Below are positions 8,690-15,774 of a stretch of DNA of 29,751 nucleotides, one piece after another. The stretch is from a virus, in the IMG/VR virus record IMGVR_UViG_3300035661_000262, positions 1 to 29,751 of that record, one strand, 5' to 3'. The translations under genes were made by a program, and so were the position numbers. Below the pieces are notes generated by a model that worked only from the letters and a program-made list of their open reading frames with translations, had not been told where the DNA came from and made no database searches. Numbering within the stretch: position 1 is the stretch's first letter; each line of letters begins with the position of its first letter.

Positions 8690-8716
8690 GGGACAAGGCT
8701 TATGCAACCTTGTCCC
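8690..8716 (-). terminator. Terminator after the D5-like gene
   Basis: Perfect 9-bp stem GGGACAAGG / CCTTGTCCC with a 9-base loop. On the minus strand it is followed by TATTTTCG. It separates the ligase/D5 unit from the helicase-primase-polymerase operon. Confidence 0.8.
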
Positions 8717-8737
8717 CCATCTTACTGCGCTACAGTA

Positions 8738-9484
8738 TTAAGCAGCAACGGCCTTAGCCTGTGCCTTTTCGTGCTTAGCAGCACCGTCATAGTCGGCTAC
8801 CTTAATTCCACGACGTGTTAGAAGAGTACGAATACCGCGCTCTGTCTTGTCAGCAGCAACAGCAATCGCTGCAACAGTCATACCTGCTAGAGATTCACCT
8901 AGTGCCTCAACAGCATCAACTACGTTCTTTGCGTGGCTTTCTTTCTGCTTAGGAATTGAGTCGATTTGTCCGCTACGTGTAAGCGATAGTGCCTTACCAC
9001 GCACTGAGGGAACTGTCTTACCTAGGGTAACAGCAATTTCTTCAATGAACTTACCTGCTTGAGCCATCTTCACAAACACTGCTTCTTCAGCTTCGGTGTA
9101 TGTGCGGGCAACTTCTACCTTCTCAGTAGCCTTAACCTTGCTAGTTAATTCAAGGGCTAGTAGCTTACCTTGAATCTGCTTAGCGGAGAAAGCGCCAGGA
9201 AACTGGGCAGCGATATCCTTGTAAGTAAGGGTATCAGCATTATCTAGAACGAAGGCAGTTAGCGCTTCGGTTTGCTCAGGGGTAAAGGTTGATACCTTTT
9301 CCTTGGCTAGTGACGCAACTTCTAGATCAAGCTGACGAAGCTTTGAAGCTACTGAACGGACGCTAACTTCTAGCTTAGCTGCTGCGGCTTCTACGGTTGC
9401 AGCAGTTACTGGTGATTCACCATTAACTACGGCTAGGAGAGTTGCAACTGCGGCGTCGTTCCACTTTTTTGTTGATTCGGTCAT
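8738..9484 (-). CDS. D5-like DNA-binding protein with four helix-turn-helix repeats
   Basis: This 248-residue protein is very rich in Ala, Val and Lys and appears to contain about four copies of a 45-55 residue helical DNA-binding unit. They start near residues 8 (WNDAAVATLLAVV), 65 (FTPEQTEALTAFV), 123 (RTYTEAEEAVFVK) and 185. Each ends in a recognition-helix pattern such as SVRSVASKLRQL, SAKQIQGKLLAL, TVPSVRGKALSL and TERGIRTLLTRR. This matches the abundant T5 D5 protein, known to bind double-stranded DNA and to affect T5 DNA synthesis and late transcription. It follows ligB by one base, with AAAGGT as a ribosome binding site, and is closed by a strong terminator. Confidence 0.75.
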   Translation of the reverse strand: MTESTKKWNDAAVATLLAVVNGESPVTAATVEAAAAKLEVSVRSVASKLRQLDLEVASLAKEKVSTFTPEQTEALTAFVLDNADTLTYKDIAAQFPGAFSAKQIQGKLLALELTSKVKATEKVEVARTYTEAEEAVFVKMAQAGKFIEEIAVTLGKTVPSVRGKALSLTRSGQIDSIPKQKESHAKNVVDAVEALGESLAGMTVAAIAVAADKTERGIRTLLTRRGIKVADYDGAAKHEKAQAKAVAA

Positions 9485-9485
9485 G

Positions 9486-10238
9486 TTAAATATTTACCTT
9501 TAGAAGATCATTTAGATCGGTTATAATAGGGATACCGTATTGTACGGCTTTCTCTCTCTTACTTGAAGAACTATCGCCTTCGTCTACTAGATAATCCGTT
9601 GTTTTTGTCACGGAGTCTACTAGAATGTAACCTGCGGCTGCGAGTGAGGCTTCAGCGTCGGCTTTCTTTTTGAAGGACTTTAATTTACCAGTAATGCAGA
9701 CCCGCTTACTATCTGCACTTACTGTAACTATCTTTGTATCGAATGTAAACGGTAGAAATTCTTTGAGTTCCTGATATTCTGAATTAACCCAATTTAGCAG
9801 GCTCTCCGTGACTTTATCACCTAGACCTGCTGATTTGCACAACTCTTGAGTAATTTCATCAATAGATGTAATTACAGAAGCAATTTTCTTACTAGCAGTA
9901 TTCCCAACTAAAGGGATGCTAAAAGATTCAATAACCGTAGCTAGTGTGGCCGACTTAGAACGCTCGATCTCATCTAGTAACTTAGTAGCTAACTTATCTC
10001 CTAGAACCTCTGCTACTTCTGAGTGATCTAGATAAAAGATTTCAGTAAGTTCTTGAAGATTTAGCTTCTCTACGGTTTTAGGTCCCATGCCCTTAATGCT
10101 AAGTACCTTACAGAAGTGTTCAATCTTTTTAGCGATTTGTGCTGAACATGCCGAATTACGACAGAACAACTGATCCTTCACTTTTTCTAGTGGGTAATCA
10201 CAACAGGGGCAAGTGGTGGGTTCTTTAATTAAAATCAT
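9486..10238 (-). CDS. ligB: NAD-dependent DNA ligase, C-terminal subunit (zinc finger, HhH, BRCT)
   Basis: This 250-residue protein carries only the C-terminal half of a bacterial LigA-type ligase. It has a four-cysteine zinc finger (Cys10, Cys13, Cys26, Cys31), helix-hairpin-helix motifs (LSIKGMGPKTVEKL and the region around residues 100-150), and a BRCT domain from about 168 (VCITGKLKSFKKKADAE) to the end. The nucleotidyltransferase and OB domains are in the separate gene upstream. T5 is known to have the same two-gene arrangement. The ATG follows a strong promoter, so this subunit can be made independently of the other. Confidence 0.9.
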   Translation of the reverse strand: MILIKEPTTCPCCDYPLEKVKDQLFCRNSACSAQIAKKIEHFCKVLSIKGMGPKTVEKLNLQELTEIFYLDHSEVAEVLGDKLATKLLDEIERSKSATLATVIESFSIPLVGNTASKKIASVITSIDEITQELCKSAGLGDKVTESLLNWVNSEYQELKEFLPFTFDTKIVTVSADSKRVCITGKLKSFKKKADAEASLAAAGYILVDSVTKTTDYLVDEGDSSSSKREKAVQYGIPIITDLNDLLKVNI

Positions 10239-10263
10239 GTTGGTTCTTGTTCTTGATGTATCT

Positions 10264-10292
10264 ATTATACAAGATTTGATAGGGCATTACAA
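10264..10292 (-). promoter_or_regulatory. Sigma70-type promoter P2 (ligB-D5)
   Basis: TTGTAA, 17 bp, TATAAT followed by AGATACA, with A/T-rich sequence and ACTTG upstream. It lies between the two ligase genes. Confidence 0.85.
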
Positions 10293-10310
10293 GTTCAAAT
10301 TTTGTATGCC

Positions 10311-11261
10311 CTACACTTTGTACACTATCTTAGGGATCACATCCCCTCCACGGATAACCCCTACAGTATCTCCAATGCACAGACCTAATGCCTCAATAAA
10401 CGCAATGTTGTTTAAGGTGGCTCGGGATACCTCAGCATCCCCAACCATTACAGGCTCTAGGATAGCTACCGGCGTGACTTTACCTGATTTCCCCACCTGC
10501 CATTCAACATCAAGTAATGTTGTTTCAACGGCCGCGCCTCTTTCTTTAAGAGCGTAGGCACCGCGGGGGTGTTTACTTGTATAACCAGCTGCATAAAATT
10601 CCACATTGTCAGAGAGTCTAAATACGAGACCATCGCACGGGTATACATTATGAATCTCCGGGTCTTTAATTGTGTTAAATCCCATGCGTTTTAGTGCAAC
10701 CATGTCTGCCGGAAAATTCGGCATGATCTGTGGTTGTACGCCATAGGCAAAAAAGGTAATAGCTCGGGTCTTAAACTCACTAGCATCTTTAAGATTCAGA
10801 GCGCCTGCAGCGTAGTTACGAGCGTTCTCAATGTACTTAGGAGTAGCTATTTCACCAGTGATTTGAACGATACCCATTAGAGGGATAGTTTGAGGAATAA
10901 ATTTACTATCTAGAAACTTATCTGTTACTACCGTACCTTCGATACCATCCCCGCGGGTTAGAGATCGAACCAGATTGCCATCAACGTACAGATGAGAAAC
11001 AGCAGCACCGTCGATTTTGGGTGATCGATCAATGTGTTTACTAAATCCAGCAAGCGGATTTGCTTTACCTTCGTCCTCATAAAGCTTTTGAAGGCTGTAC
11101 ATGGGGAATAGGTGTTTTTCAATGTGGTCATGCTGTTTGGCTCCCACGGAGTCAAATCCACAGGCTTCCGAAAGTTGATCGAAAGCTTCGTCGCTAATGC
11201 TTGGTTCGCCATTGTAGTAGTCTCGTGCACAGTTAGTTAGATACTGATGTAGTTTGTTCAT
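10311..11261 (-). CDS. ligA: NAD-dependent DNA ligase, adenylation plus OB subunit
   Basis: This 316-residue protein has the catalytic core of an NAD-dependent ligase. The adenylation lysine is Lys82 in KIDG, and TRGDGIEG (102-109), GEIA, and the OB-fold region (WQVGKSGKVTPVA ... TLNNIAFIEALGLCIGDTV) follow. It ends at the point where bacterial LigA would continue into the zinc finger, which is on the next gene. The N-terminal NMN-binding domain Ia appears short. ATG with AAGGCATTAA upstream; the start overlaps the PC4-like gene by 29 bases. Confidence 0.92.
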   Translation of the reverse strand: MNKLHQYLTNCARDYYNGEPSISDEAFDQLSEACGFDSVGAKQHDHIEKHLFPMYSLQKLYEDEGKANPLAGFSKHIDRSPKIDGAAVSHLYVDGNLVRSLTRGDGIEGTVVTDKFLDSKFIPQTIPLMGIVQITGEIATPKYIENARNYAAGALNLKDASEFKTRAITFFAYGVQPQIMPNFPADMVALKRMGFNTIKDPEIHNVYPCDGLVFRLSDNVEFYAAGYTSKHPRGAYALKERGAAVETTLLDVEWQVGKSGKVTPVAILEPVMVGDAEVSRATLNNIAFIEALGLCIGDTVGVIRGGDVIPKIVYKV

Positions 11262-11547
11262 TTAATGCCTTGATCTTGTCAGCAAAGTGTTGAGTAATAG
11301 CATCCGCACTTTCTTCAAAGCTACAGATTTCGATAAGTCCGTCTAGAAGGGCATAGATGCTACTAATAGTAGCAGGCATAGAGGCACCCTCTTTAGTAGG
11401 GCACCATTCGCCTTCATAGCTTAGAAAATATTTTCTGATATGTAGATATTGTACATCACGGAACTCATTCACTACAAGTCTTAATTGCGACCCCTTCTCT
11501 ATATTTTCTGATAGGATCTTTTCATATAGGGGTACACTATCAGACAT
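11233..11547 (-). CDS. PC4/p15-like single-stranded DNA-binding protein
   Basis: The middle of this 104-residue protein reads LRLVVNEFRDVQYLHIRKYF then EGEWCPTKEGASMP. This is the PC4 pattern (beta strand, V/IxxFxGxxYxxIRkwY, then GEWxPTKKGisl). PC4-fold dimers bind single-stranded or melted DNA, and T5 is known to encode a PC4 homologue linked to recombination-dependent replication. The start is the ATG of MSDSV; a TTG one codon earlier is in frame but less likely. It overlaps the gene upstream by 8 bases and the ligase gene downstream by 29. Confidence 0.8.
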   Translation of the reverse strand: MSDSVPLYEKILSENIEKGSQLRLVVNEFRDVQYLHIRKYFLSYEGEWCPTKEGASMPATISSIYALLDGLIEICSFEESADAITQHFADKIKALNEQTTSVSN

Positions 11548-11896
11548 CAAACATCTGCTTTTCTAAATCTATTAACTTATCCATAACAGTATACTTACTT
11601 TCTTCATGTAATACGGAATGCATTATACTTCTAATAGGGTCTCTGAATTCCCCGAATACTGTCTGAATTACCGACTTAGTAATTTCTTTTAGTATATTTT
11701 CTCTAACTTCAGTATCAAGTAAGCTTTCCTGTACAAATATAGTTTTTCCAAATTTAGCTTCAAAGCGCACTTCGTAATCTAAATTAGTATATAGGGAGTT
11801 AGCTGGACTATATTTTACTTCATATGATACAATCTCAGAGGTAGGTCTACGAGTATTTAGTACGGTAGCCTTTACTTGTTCAGCTAATTTGCTCAT
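11540..11896 (-). CDS. Unknown protein in the ligase operon
   Basis: A 118-residue protein with a beta-rich N-terminal half (YEVKYSPANS, YEVRFEAKFGKTIFV) and a helical C-terminal half ending LEKQMFDV. No family is recognised. It overlaps the gene before it as ATGA and the PC4-like gene by 8 bases, so it is translated as part of this operon. Confidence 0.7.
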   Translation of the reverse strand: MSKLAEQVKATVLNTRRPTSEIVSYEVKYSPANSLYTNLDYEVRFEAKFGKTIFVQESLLDTEVRENILKEITKSVIQTVFGEFRDPIRSIMHSVLHEESKYTVMDKLIDLEKQMFDV

Positions 11897-12144
11897 GGAT
11901 TTTTAGGTGGAGATTGTATACTACATACTTCTGGACTACTAATTTCTGCCCAATGAGATACTGATACAATAGGGCTAAATCTACGGGGCTTCTCGCAGTC
12001 GAAACAGTCATACGGATTATACCTAACTACACCTAAAAGTCTTCCTCCTCTATTTAGGCTTAGCATACCTAAAATATTACCCCAGGCTAACACGCTTCTG
12101 CGGTTATTAGGGACTCTATCTTTTACATTAATCCACTCAATCAT
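11893..12144 (-). CDS. DUF551-like small protein
   Basis: An 83-residue protein that starts IEWINVKDRVPNNRRSVLAW and later has SVSHWAEI. This resembles the DUF551 pattern seen in many phages and prophages (W-I-xV-x-D-R-x-P ... VLaw ... VtHWmplP). Its function is unknown. Starts and stops overlap its neighbours as ATGA on both sides. Confidence 0.75.
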   Translation of the reverse strand: MIEWINVKDRVPNNRRSVLAWGNILGMLSLNRGGRLLGVVRYNPYDCFDCEKPRRFSPIVSVSHWAEISSPEVCSIQSPPKNP

Positions 12145-12740
12145 ATATTGATACCTAACTTTCTAATAGGTTCTAGCGAGGCTAGCTCTTCCGCAGGCTG
12201 GTAACAATACTGCCGCCATTTATCGGCTAGCAGATATAGACGGTATACTCCTGGGCTGAAGGCTTGGTCGATAGTAGCTAGAGAATCATACCGCATGCTA
12301 TAAACCTTCTCGCCTATTTTAAAACGTTCGCGAATAGCTTCGTCAGGAACCAGCCCAGGACGAAAATAGCTAAAACTAGTATTACGAATAGGGACACTAC
12401 ATTTATTAAGCACTGCATTTACAAAAGCAGGTCCACGGAATAGTGATTTAGAAATTGAATCAACTGTAGCTCCCTCTAGGTATTCTTTGACAGTGAACTC
12501 AATCTCCGCCTGAGTTGCGGGAGTCCCGCGCTTTTCAGCGCGCCTAGCCGCATCCTTAGCTTTGCCCTCTTTGTACTTATCGATAAGTGTGGCTAGGCGA
12601 GTAGTGTTGTATGCAATACCTAGGTACCCACAACACTCTTTCTTAGTCCAAGGCTTTTCACCTTCTAACATCTTAATCACATGCTCGAAGTGAGTTGCGT
12701 CAAGTTTATCGTCTTCTTGTTGTACTCGTTTTGTTGCCAT
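12141..12740 (-). CDS. Putative DNA-binding protein, first gene of the ligase operon
   Basis: This 199-residue protein has a basic N-terminal region with two likely helix-turn-helix units: residues 28-55 (WTKKECCGYLGIAYNTTRLATLI) and 70-125 (PATQAEIEFTVKEYLEGATVDSISKSLFRGPAFVNAVL). The C-terminal half (130-199) is aromatic and not recognised. It lies directly after a strong promoter and has AAGGCAAAATA before its ATG. A regulatory or replication role is inferred from this. The end overlaps the next gene as ATGA. Confidence 0.65.
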   Translation of the reverse strand: MATKRVQQEDDKLDATHFEHVIKMLEGEKPWTKKECCGYLGIAYNTTRLATLIDKYKEGKAKDAARRAEKRGTPATQAEIEFTVKEYLEGATVDSISKSLFRGPAFVNAVLNKCSVPIRNTSFSYFRPGLVPDEAIRERFKIGEKVYSMRYDSLATIDQAFSPGVYRLYLLADKWRQYCYQPAEELASLEPIRKLGINI

Positions 12741-12759
12741 TATTTTGCCTTAAAGAAGT

Positions 12760-12788
12760 ATTATACACTAACAAGGCCTATGAAACAA
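12760..12788 (-). promoter_or_regulatory. Sigma70-type promoter P3 (ligase operon)
   Basis: TTGTTT, 17 bp, TATAAT, with CACTTG overlapping the -35 box. Predicted transcript start is about 14 bases before the ATG at 12740. Confidence 0.8.
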
Positions 12789-12835
12789 GTGAGTATTTTT
12801 ATAGGTATAGGCGCACCTAAATTTTCTCCATTGAA

Positions 12836-12858
12836 AAAGCCCGCACAAGGCGGGCTTT
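12836..12858 (-). terminator. Terminator after the 12.9-kb gene
   Basis: AAAGCCCGC / GCGGGCTTT stem with a 5-base loop; on the minus strand the U tract GCUUUUUC follows. It ends the unit that begins at promoter P4 and sits just ahead of promoter P3. Confidence 0.9.
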
Positions 12859-12860
12859 CA

Positions 12861-13238
12861 TTACTTCGCAGTGAATACGGTAGTAAAGTAGGCAGCAGCC
12901 TTGCCGGTTAGCTTGGTGATGATTTCTTCATCAACGGTAGCTCCAGCAGCCTCGATAGCAGCACGTAATGCATCAATCTGAGATTCCTTAGAAACTCGCT
13001 TGGTACCTTCGCCTGTATCCTTATTAGTGATTTTACCAGCCGTAGGCTTAGTAGCAGTACCACCAACTTCCTTCTTTACATATACCTTCTCTTGCACTAG
13101 AACCTGACGTACACCATTAGGTGACTGTTCCATAGTCTCTGCAATTTCCTTGACTAGCTCGGTTGAGTTTTCGGCAGTAGGATTTCCTGCCATGTAAAGC
13201 TCAACGGCTTGCTTCTTCTGTTCTTCTGACCATGCCAT
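12861..13238 (-). CDS. Putative DNA-binding protein with one D5-like helix-turn-helix unit
   Basis: A 125-residue protein. Residues 1-50 (MAWSEEQKKQAVELYMAG ... IAETMEQSPNGVRQVLVQE) resemble one repeat of the D5-like protein. A Lys/Thr/Gly-rich linker (55-85) follows, then a C-terminal helical region (RVSKESQIDALRAAIEAAGA). AAGGAATAATTAAAC precedes the ATG. Role inferred: a transcription or replication regulator. The terminator directly follows the stop codon. Confidence 0.65.
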   Translation of the reverse strand: MAWSEEQKKQAVELYMAGNPTAENSTELVKEIAETMEQSPNGVRQVLVQEKVYVKKEVGGTATKPTAGKITNKDTGEGTKRVSKESQIDALRAAIEAAGATVDEEIITKLTGKAAAYFTTVFTAK

Positions 13239-13251
13239 GTTTAATTATTCC

Positions 13252-13521
13252 TTAGTGTAGGGTTTTTGTTGATTTAGCGAGATTACCGCTTTTAATAAGC
13301 TGTTCTTTTTCTAGGAGTTCGTACATTGCTGAATAACAAATTGCAATGTCATATAGTAACTCTGTGGGTACTAGAGACGGGGGTAACTGATCTAAGGTAG
13401 TTTCCTTATCAGTCATACTCTCTAGTACAGTTTCGATCTTCTCTTGCATTTGAGTAATGCTAGCCAAAATTGTAGTAATGGCTTTAATATCCCAGATTCG
13501 TAGCTTTCTTGGATTGCTCAT
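13252..13521 (-). CDS. Unknown small helical protein
   Basis: An 89-residue protein whose predicted structure is mostly helical, with possible coiled-coil parts (ITQMQEKIETVLESMTDKE; MYELLEKEQLIKSG). It overlaps the end of the gene upstream by 38 bases in another frame and has AAAG shortly before the ATG. No family recognised. Confidence 0.6.
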   Translation of the reverse strand: MSNPRKLRIWDIKAITTILASITQMQEKIETVLESMTDKETTLDQLPPSLVPTELLYDIAICYSAMYELLEKEQLIKSGNLAKSTKTLH

Positions 13522-13648
13522 TTTGCTTTAGGTGTTTACCTATTAAATTAATCTGTTCCTCTAAAACGTCTGCACATAGAGCAGCTATTTCTAAATAGGC
13601 ACTAAACTGTTTGTTAGTTCTAGGAGCAGGTAGTTTGAACTCTTCCAT
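13484..13648 (-). CDS. Unknown 54-residue protein directly after a tRNA gene
   Basis: MEEFKLPAPR at the start, then a helical, Ala/Leu-rich stretch (FSAYLEIAALCADVLEEQINLIGKHLK broken as two helices). The reading frame is open further upstream, but that part is the tRNA gene at 13659-13741, so the ATG with AAGGATATATC in front is chosen. The ribosome binding site starts in the CCA of the tRNA. Function unknown. Confidence 0.6.
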   Translation of the reverse strand: MEEFKLPAPRTNKQFSAYLEIAALCADVLEEQINLIGKHLKQNEQSKKATNLGY

Positions 13649-13658
13649 GATATATCCT

Positions 13659-13741
13659 TGGTGCTGGTGGAGTGACTCGAACACTCGTAGGTTTCCCGAC
13701 GGCTTACAAAACCGTTGCAATTGCCGCTATGCGACACCAGC
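13659..13741 (-). tRNA. tRNA with TGT anticodon (Thr) in a class II body
   Basis: Acceptor GCTGGTG / CACCAGC, T-arm GAGTG-TTCGAGT-CACTC, encoded ACCA. The anticodon stem ACGGT/GCCGT encloses TTTGTAA, giving TGT (Thr, ACA). Unusual: a 3-bp D stem and a 12-base variable region able to fold, as in Tyr/Leu/Ser tRNAs. It could be a Tyr tRNA with a shifted loop; identity is therefore uncertain. Confidence 0.8.
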
Positions 13742-13746
13742 GTATT

Positions 13747-13822
13747 TGGGGTGACTGTGAGATTCGAACTCACGCTACTGGTTTCACAGACCAGGGTGCT
13801 GGACCGCTGACACTATAGTCAC
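13747..13822 (-). tRNA. tRNA-His (GTG)
   Basis: Anticodon stem CTGGT/ACCAG with loop CTGTGAA (GTG). T-arm GTGAG-TTCGAAT-CTCAC, then AGTCAC, C73 and encoded CCA. The 3' acceptor strand is one base short, leaving position 7 unpaired. The base before position 1 is A rather than the G usually needed at -1. Confidence 0.85.
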
Positions 13823-13829
13823 TACTGTG

Positions 13830-13905
13830 TGGGTTCCCACCTAGGACTCGAACCTAGATTGCAAGGATTTGGAATCCCGCATCTTGCCAATTAGAACAAT
13901 GAGAA
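13830..13905 (-). tRNA. tRNA-Trp (CCA)
   Basis: Anticodon loop TTCCAAA (CCA). Acceptor TTCTCAT / GTGGGAA with two G-U pairs, T-arm CTAGG-TTCGAGT-CCTAG, C73 and encoded CCA. Follows a small CDS after 5 bases. Confidence 0.88.
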
Positions 13906-13910
13906 ACTGA

Positions 13911-14177
13911 TTAGATCACTGTAATTTCGGACATGCCGTCAGAAAGAAAGTTCTTATATGCGAACTTAAGGTCAAATTCGTCCTGTAGTTCTCGTACATT
14001 AAAGAGATGCTCTTTATATAGATAGCTAAGTTCTTTGGCGAACTTAGCTGCGTCGATAGGATCAAGCTCTGATATATCAATACCAGCATACTTGTTACCA
14101 GGCTCTACCATAGTAATTAGTGTGCGCTCAGATTTTGAACCGTCTTTTTTCTGATAGTTGAATGTAATAGTTTTCAT
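13911..14177 (-). CDS. Unknown 88-residue protein ahead of a tRNA trio
   Basis: Starts KTITFNYQKKDGSKSERTL, continues with GNKYAGIDISEL and a helical acidic part (KFAKELSYLYKEHL), and ends FLSDGMSEITVI. I believe this pattern recurs among phage hypothetical proteins, but I cannot name a function. It is the first gene after promoter P4 and is followed within 6 bases by tRNA-Trp, so tRNA processing would cut the message just beyond the stop codon. Confidence 0.75.
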   Translation of the reverse strand: MKTITFNYQKKDGSKSERTLITMVEPGNKYAGIDISELDPIDAAKFAKELSYLYKEHLFNVRELQDEFDLKFAYKNFLSDGMSEITVI

Positions 14178-14200
14178 ATAGTGTTTCCGTGTGAGTATAT

Positions 14201-14229
14201 ATTATACTATCATTGCAGCGATATTACAA
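14201..14229 (-). promoter_or_regulatory. Sigma70-type promoter P4
   Basis: TTGTAA, 17 bp, TATAAT, with GACTTG overlapping the -35 box and an AAATTT tract upstream. Drives the 13.9-kb gene, three tRNAs and the genes down to the terminator at 12836-12858. Confidence 0.85.
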
Positions 14230-14240
14230 GTCTAAATTTT

Positions 14241-14498
14241 CTAGGGTCTTGTAAGCTCAGTTACTAGGGCTTCGCGAAACCATGTGCTGAAACTAGGAAT
14301 AATGCACATTAGGAATACTAGTGGGGCTGCGATAGTGAATACTAAAGTGAACACTGCATAAGACAACCAACGGTATTCCAGCATATTATGCTTAGGGGCT
14401 AGAATCGCTAGATCACTAAGTGCGGGGGCAGCTAATTCATAGCTGCCTGTAAGACCTGTAGTGAACGCAAATAGGAAATACCAACCAATTAGTTCCAT
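14241..14498 (-). CDS. Small membrane protein
   Basis: An 85-residue hydrophobic protein with two likely membrane segments, residues 3-22 and about 44-68 (WLSYAVFTLVFTIAAPLVFL). Its ATG lies inside the last codons of the gene upstream (10-base overlap). It is the last gene of the thyX unit. It could be a holin-like or superinfection-exclusion protein; nothing in the sequence decides this. Confidence 0.65.
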   Translation of the reverse strand: MELIGWYFLFAFTTGLTGSYELAAPALSDLAILAPKHNMLEYRWLSYAVFTLVFTIAAPLVFLMCIIPSFSTWFREALVTELTRP

Positions 14499-14914
14499 AG
14501 GGCATGCCCCTTAGAGAACATCTGAGTTCCTAAGGAGAACATACTTCCAGTAGACTTCTCTTGCGTATTACTCTCGCCCTTCTTAATCTGGGATACAAAC
14601 TTATTAGCATCACGAGTCATCGTAGCTGCATGACGCTTAATAGGGTCTGCATTAAACATATCCTTATTAAACTTACCAGTAAACTCTTTCATGAGTTTAG
14701 CTGTAGCAATCATCTGATGTGACCAAAAGGCTGCCTTAGGTACATGACGACGATGATGAATATCCTTTAGAGCAATCTTTGCCTGCTCATTCTCAGGATT
14801 CTTTGCGATAAACTTTTCTAGCTTTGCCTTACGGTTTGCTAGTTCCTTACCGGAATTCTTATACTTAGCATAGCTAAGTTCCCAGTTCTTACTTCCGCGT
14901 TTTGCTTTTGCCAT
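14489..14914 (-). CDS. Unknown basic protein downstream of thyX
   Basis: This 141-residue protein is strongly basic at its N terminus (MAKAKRGSKNWELSYAKYK) and largely helical with many Lys and His residues, ending in a Ser/Gly-rich tail (STGSMFSLGTQMFSKGHALWN). It may bind nucleic acid, but no family is recognised. It begins 3 bases after thyX ends, with no evident ribosome binding site, which suggests coupling to ThyX translation. Confidence 0.65.
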   Translation of the reverse strand: MAKAKRGSKNWELSYAKYKNSGKELANRKAKLEKFIAKNPENEQAKIALKDIHHRRHVPKAAFWSHQMIATAKLMKEFTGKFNKDMFNADPIKRHAATMTRDANKFVSQIKKGESNTQEKSTGSMFSLGTQMFSKGHALWN

Positions 14915-14917
14915 AGT

Positions 14918-15568
14918 TTATAGTAGTGATGAAATTGAGGGGAATTCGGCCTTGAGAATACCTCTAGCCGATATTGCGATTTCGCGATGTTCTTTTTGGG
15001 TACCTTCTTCGGTACGAATATGACAATAATGAATCCAGCTACGAAGTGAACCAGACATATACATACGTGAGTTAGTAATGCCTTCTGGAAGTACCTTACG
15101 AGCACACTCTTTAGCTACTCCGTTATCTAGAGCCCAAGCGTAATCGTCTTTGATGTGCTCTAGTAAAAACTTCTGGCGAGCTGACCATTCTGTCTTTAAT
15201 ACTTCATCTTCTGTCTCATGGGATGCTTGACGATTCTTAGCATCTTGCATACGTGCTTCACCAAAAGTGAAACCTAGACTCTCTACAGTTGCGTATCGTT
15301 GACTAAATTCTTGGAAGCTAAAGCTACGGTGCCGAAGAATCTGTCTAGCAATATCTCTTGTAGTATTAATCTCCATTACTACATGCACCATTTCAAATGG
15401 TGACCAGTGCTTATTTTTCATTAAATAAGCTAATAGCTTTGGGGCTGTATCGTTACTAGCCTGATTAGCGGGATTACTTACGCGAGCTGTATATGCTACT
15501 AGGTCTTCCGCGCTAGTTAAGCCTCCGGTACGGGGCTGAGTTACGCCGATTAGGGTCACTGTACTCAT
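14918..15568 (-). CDS. thyX: Flavin-dependent thymidylate synthase ThyX
   Basis: This 216-residue protein contains the ThyX signature RHRxxSxQxxSQRY at residues 79-92 (RHRSFSFQEFSQRY) and the C-terminal substrate region SGSLRSWIHYCHIRTEEGTQKEHREIA seen in two blocks. It converts dUMP to dTMP using FAD, NADPH and methylene-tetrahydrofolate, supplying thymidylate for phage DNA. T5 itself uses the unrelated ThyA, so this is a non-homologous replacement. The ATG overlaps the gene upstream as ATGA. Confidence 0.95.
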   Translation of the reverse strand: MSTVTLIGVTQPRTGGLTSAEDLVAYTARVSNPANQASNDTAPKLLAYLMKNKHWSPFEMVHVVMEINTTRDIARQILRHRSFSFQEFSQRYATVESLGFTFGEARMQDAKNRQASHETEDEVLKTEWSARQKFLLEHIKDDYAWALDNGVAKECARKVLPEGITNSRMYMSGSLRSWIHYCHIRTEEGTQKEHREIAISARGILKAEFPSISSLL

Positions 15569-15774
15569 GGTTGCTTAGCTACTACTACCTGACATACTTC
15601 TAAACTTGGTACTTCAAGTGCACAGGCCGTAGCCATATGATTAGTACTTGTCTTTAGTGCGCTCTCTAGTAGGGCATTTTTATTCATATTATATCCTGTA
15701 ATAGCTACAGTAATACTTATGATTACGGCTGCAATACAACACCAAAAGATAGCATATACCCTATTTTCGCTCAT
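15565..15774 (-). CDS. Small single-span membrane protein
   Basis: A 69-residue protein with a short charged N terminus, one membrane helix at about residues 8-27 (IFWCCIAAVIISITVAITGY), and an outer tail with two cysteines (ATACALEVPSLEVCQ) that could form a disulfide if it faces the periplasm. GAGGA precedes the ATG; ATGA overlaps join it to both neighbours. Function unknown. Confidence 0.65.
   Translation of the reverse strand: MSENRVYAIFWCCIAAVIISITVAITGYNMNKNALLESALKTSTNHMATACALEVPSLEVCQVVVAKQP

Noticed and set aside
8690-8716. Hairpin considered as an operator for the D5-like protein
   Set aside because: Stem, loop and trailing U-rich sequence fit a terminator, and no similar palindrome recurs at the promoters.
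12141-12740. HTH protein considered as a homing endonuclease
   Set aside because: No HNH, GIY-YIG or LAGLIDADG motif is visible.
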